Positions 63,963 through 64,000 of a stretch of 64,000 nt of DNA are shown in pieces. The stretch comes from Capnocytophaga felis (GTDB taxonomy: Bacteria > Bacteroidota > Bacteroidia > Flavobacteriales > Flavobacteriaceae), in NCBI RefSeq assembly GCF_009684755.1, contig NZ_BLBC01000007.1:61375-125374 (forward strand), given 5' to 3'. The position numbers were made by a program, and so were the translations under genes. The notes beneath the pieces are model-generated. The model was not told where the DNA came from and ran no database searches. It worked only from the letters and a program-made list of their open reading frames with translations. How positions within the stretch are numbered: the stretch's first letter is position 1; the number at the start of each line of letters is the position of its first letter.

Positions 63963-64000
63963 CTACGGGGAAACGTCTTATCCCTGATGAAAAATATTTG

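Overview
The window looks like the chromosome of a low-GC member of the Bacteroidota, most likely Flavobacteriia; a Capnocytophaga-type organism fits, but I cannot prove the genus. The signs are a complete Bat (aerotolerance) operon, SUF genes, DUF1343, DUF3667 and DUF3810 proteins, an HU-like DNA-binding protein, A/T-rich spacers and TAnnTTTG promoter boxes. I saw no rRNA, tRNA or CRISPR array.

Region 1 (1-11 kb, minus strand): moxR - [DUF6261, AAA ATPase, DUF4276] - DUF58 - membrane protein - batA - batB - batC - batD (cut by the window start). This is the usual Bacteroidota aerotolerance/envelope-stress locus, with a three-gene module lodged between moxR and the DUF58 gene. The ATPase/DUF4276 pair resembles OLD/PARIS-type two-gene defence modules.

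Region 2 (11-36.9 kb): mostly ordinary housekeeping and envelope genes: an HD phosphohydrolase, a secreted GH2 glycosidase, EngB, alpha/beta hydrolases, a DUF3810 metallopeptidase-like protein, PepD, an eight-heme cytochrome with TPRs, TrmN6, an Rrf2 regulator, a SNF2 helicase, a NamZ-like lipoprotein, a LolC/E-type permease, DNA polymerase III delta and an MsbA-like ABC exporter. A Big2-domain lipoprotein gene carries one in-frame TGA. Two spacers hold phased 21/42-bp repeats.

Region 3 (37-42.3 kb and 56.8-59.4 kb): sufD on one side and sufC on the other side of an accessory block. Between them lie small SUKH/immunity-like genes, an HU-like gene and, in the middle, the mobile element.

Region 4 (about 42.46-56.69 kb): an integrative mobilizable element with base composition richer in G+C than its surroundings. 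It has two tandem tyrosine recombinases, two small HTH (excisionase-type) proteins, a VirE-type ATPase, a CHC2/Toprim primase-like protein and a MobV relaxase. Its cargo, on the minus strand, is a translationally coupled run SRPBCC - MarR - GNAT - HEAT followed by two overlapping reverse transcriptase genes. These match the two-RT layout of type 3 defence-associated reverse transcriptases (DRT3). Just downstream lies a structured non-coding stretch with a CACACACA in a hairpin loop and a strong terminator, which I propose is the DRT3 ncRNA. This is the most interesting object in the window.

Region 5 (59.4-64 kb): a secreted esterase-like lipoprotein, a duplicated intergenic repeat, a small coiled-coil protein, a GT1-type glycosyltransferase and a HAD phosphatase.
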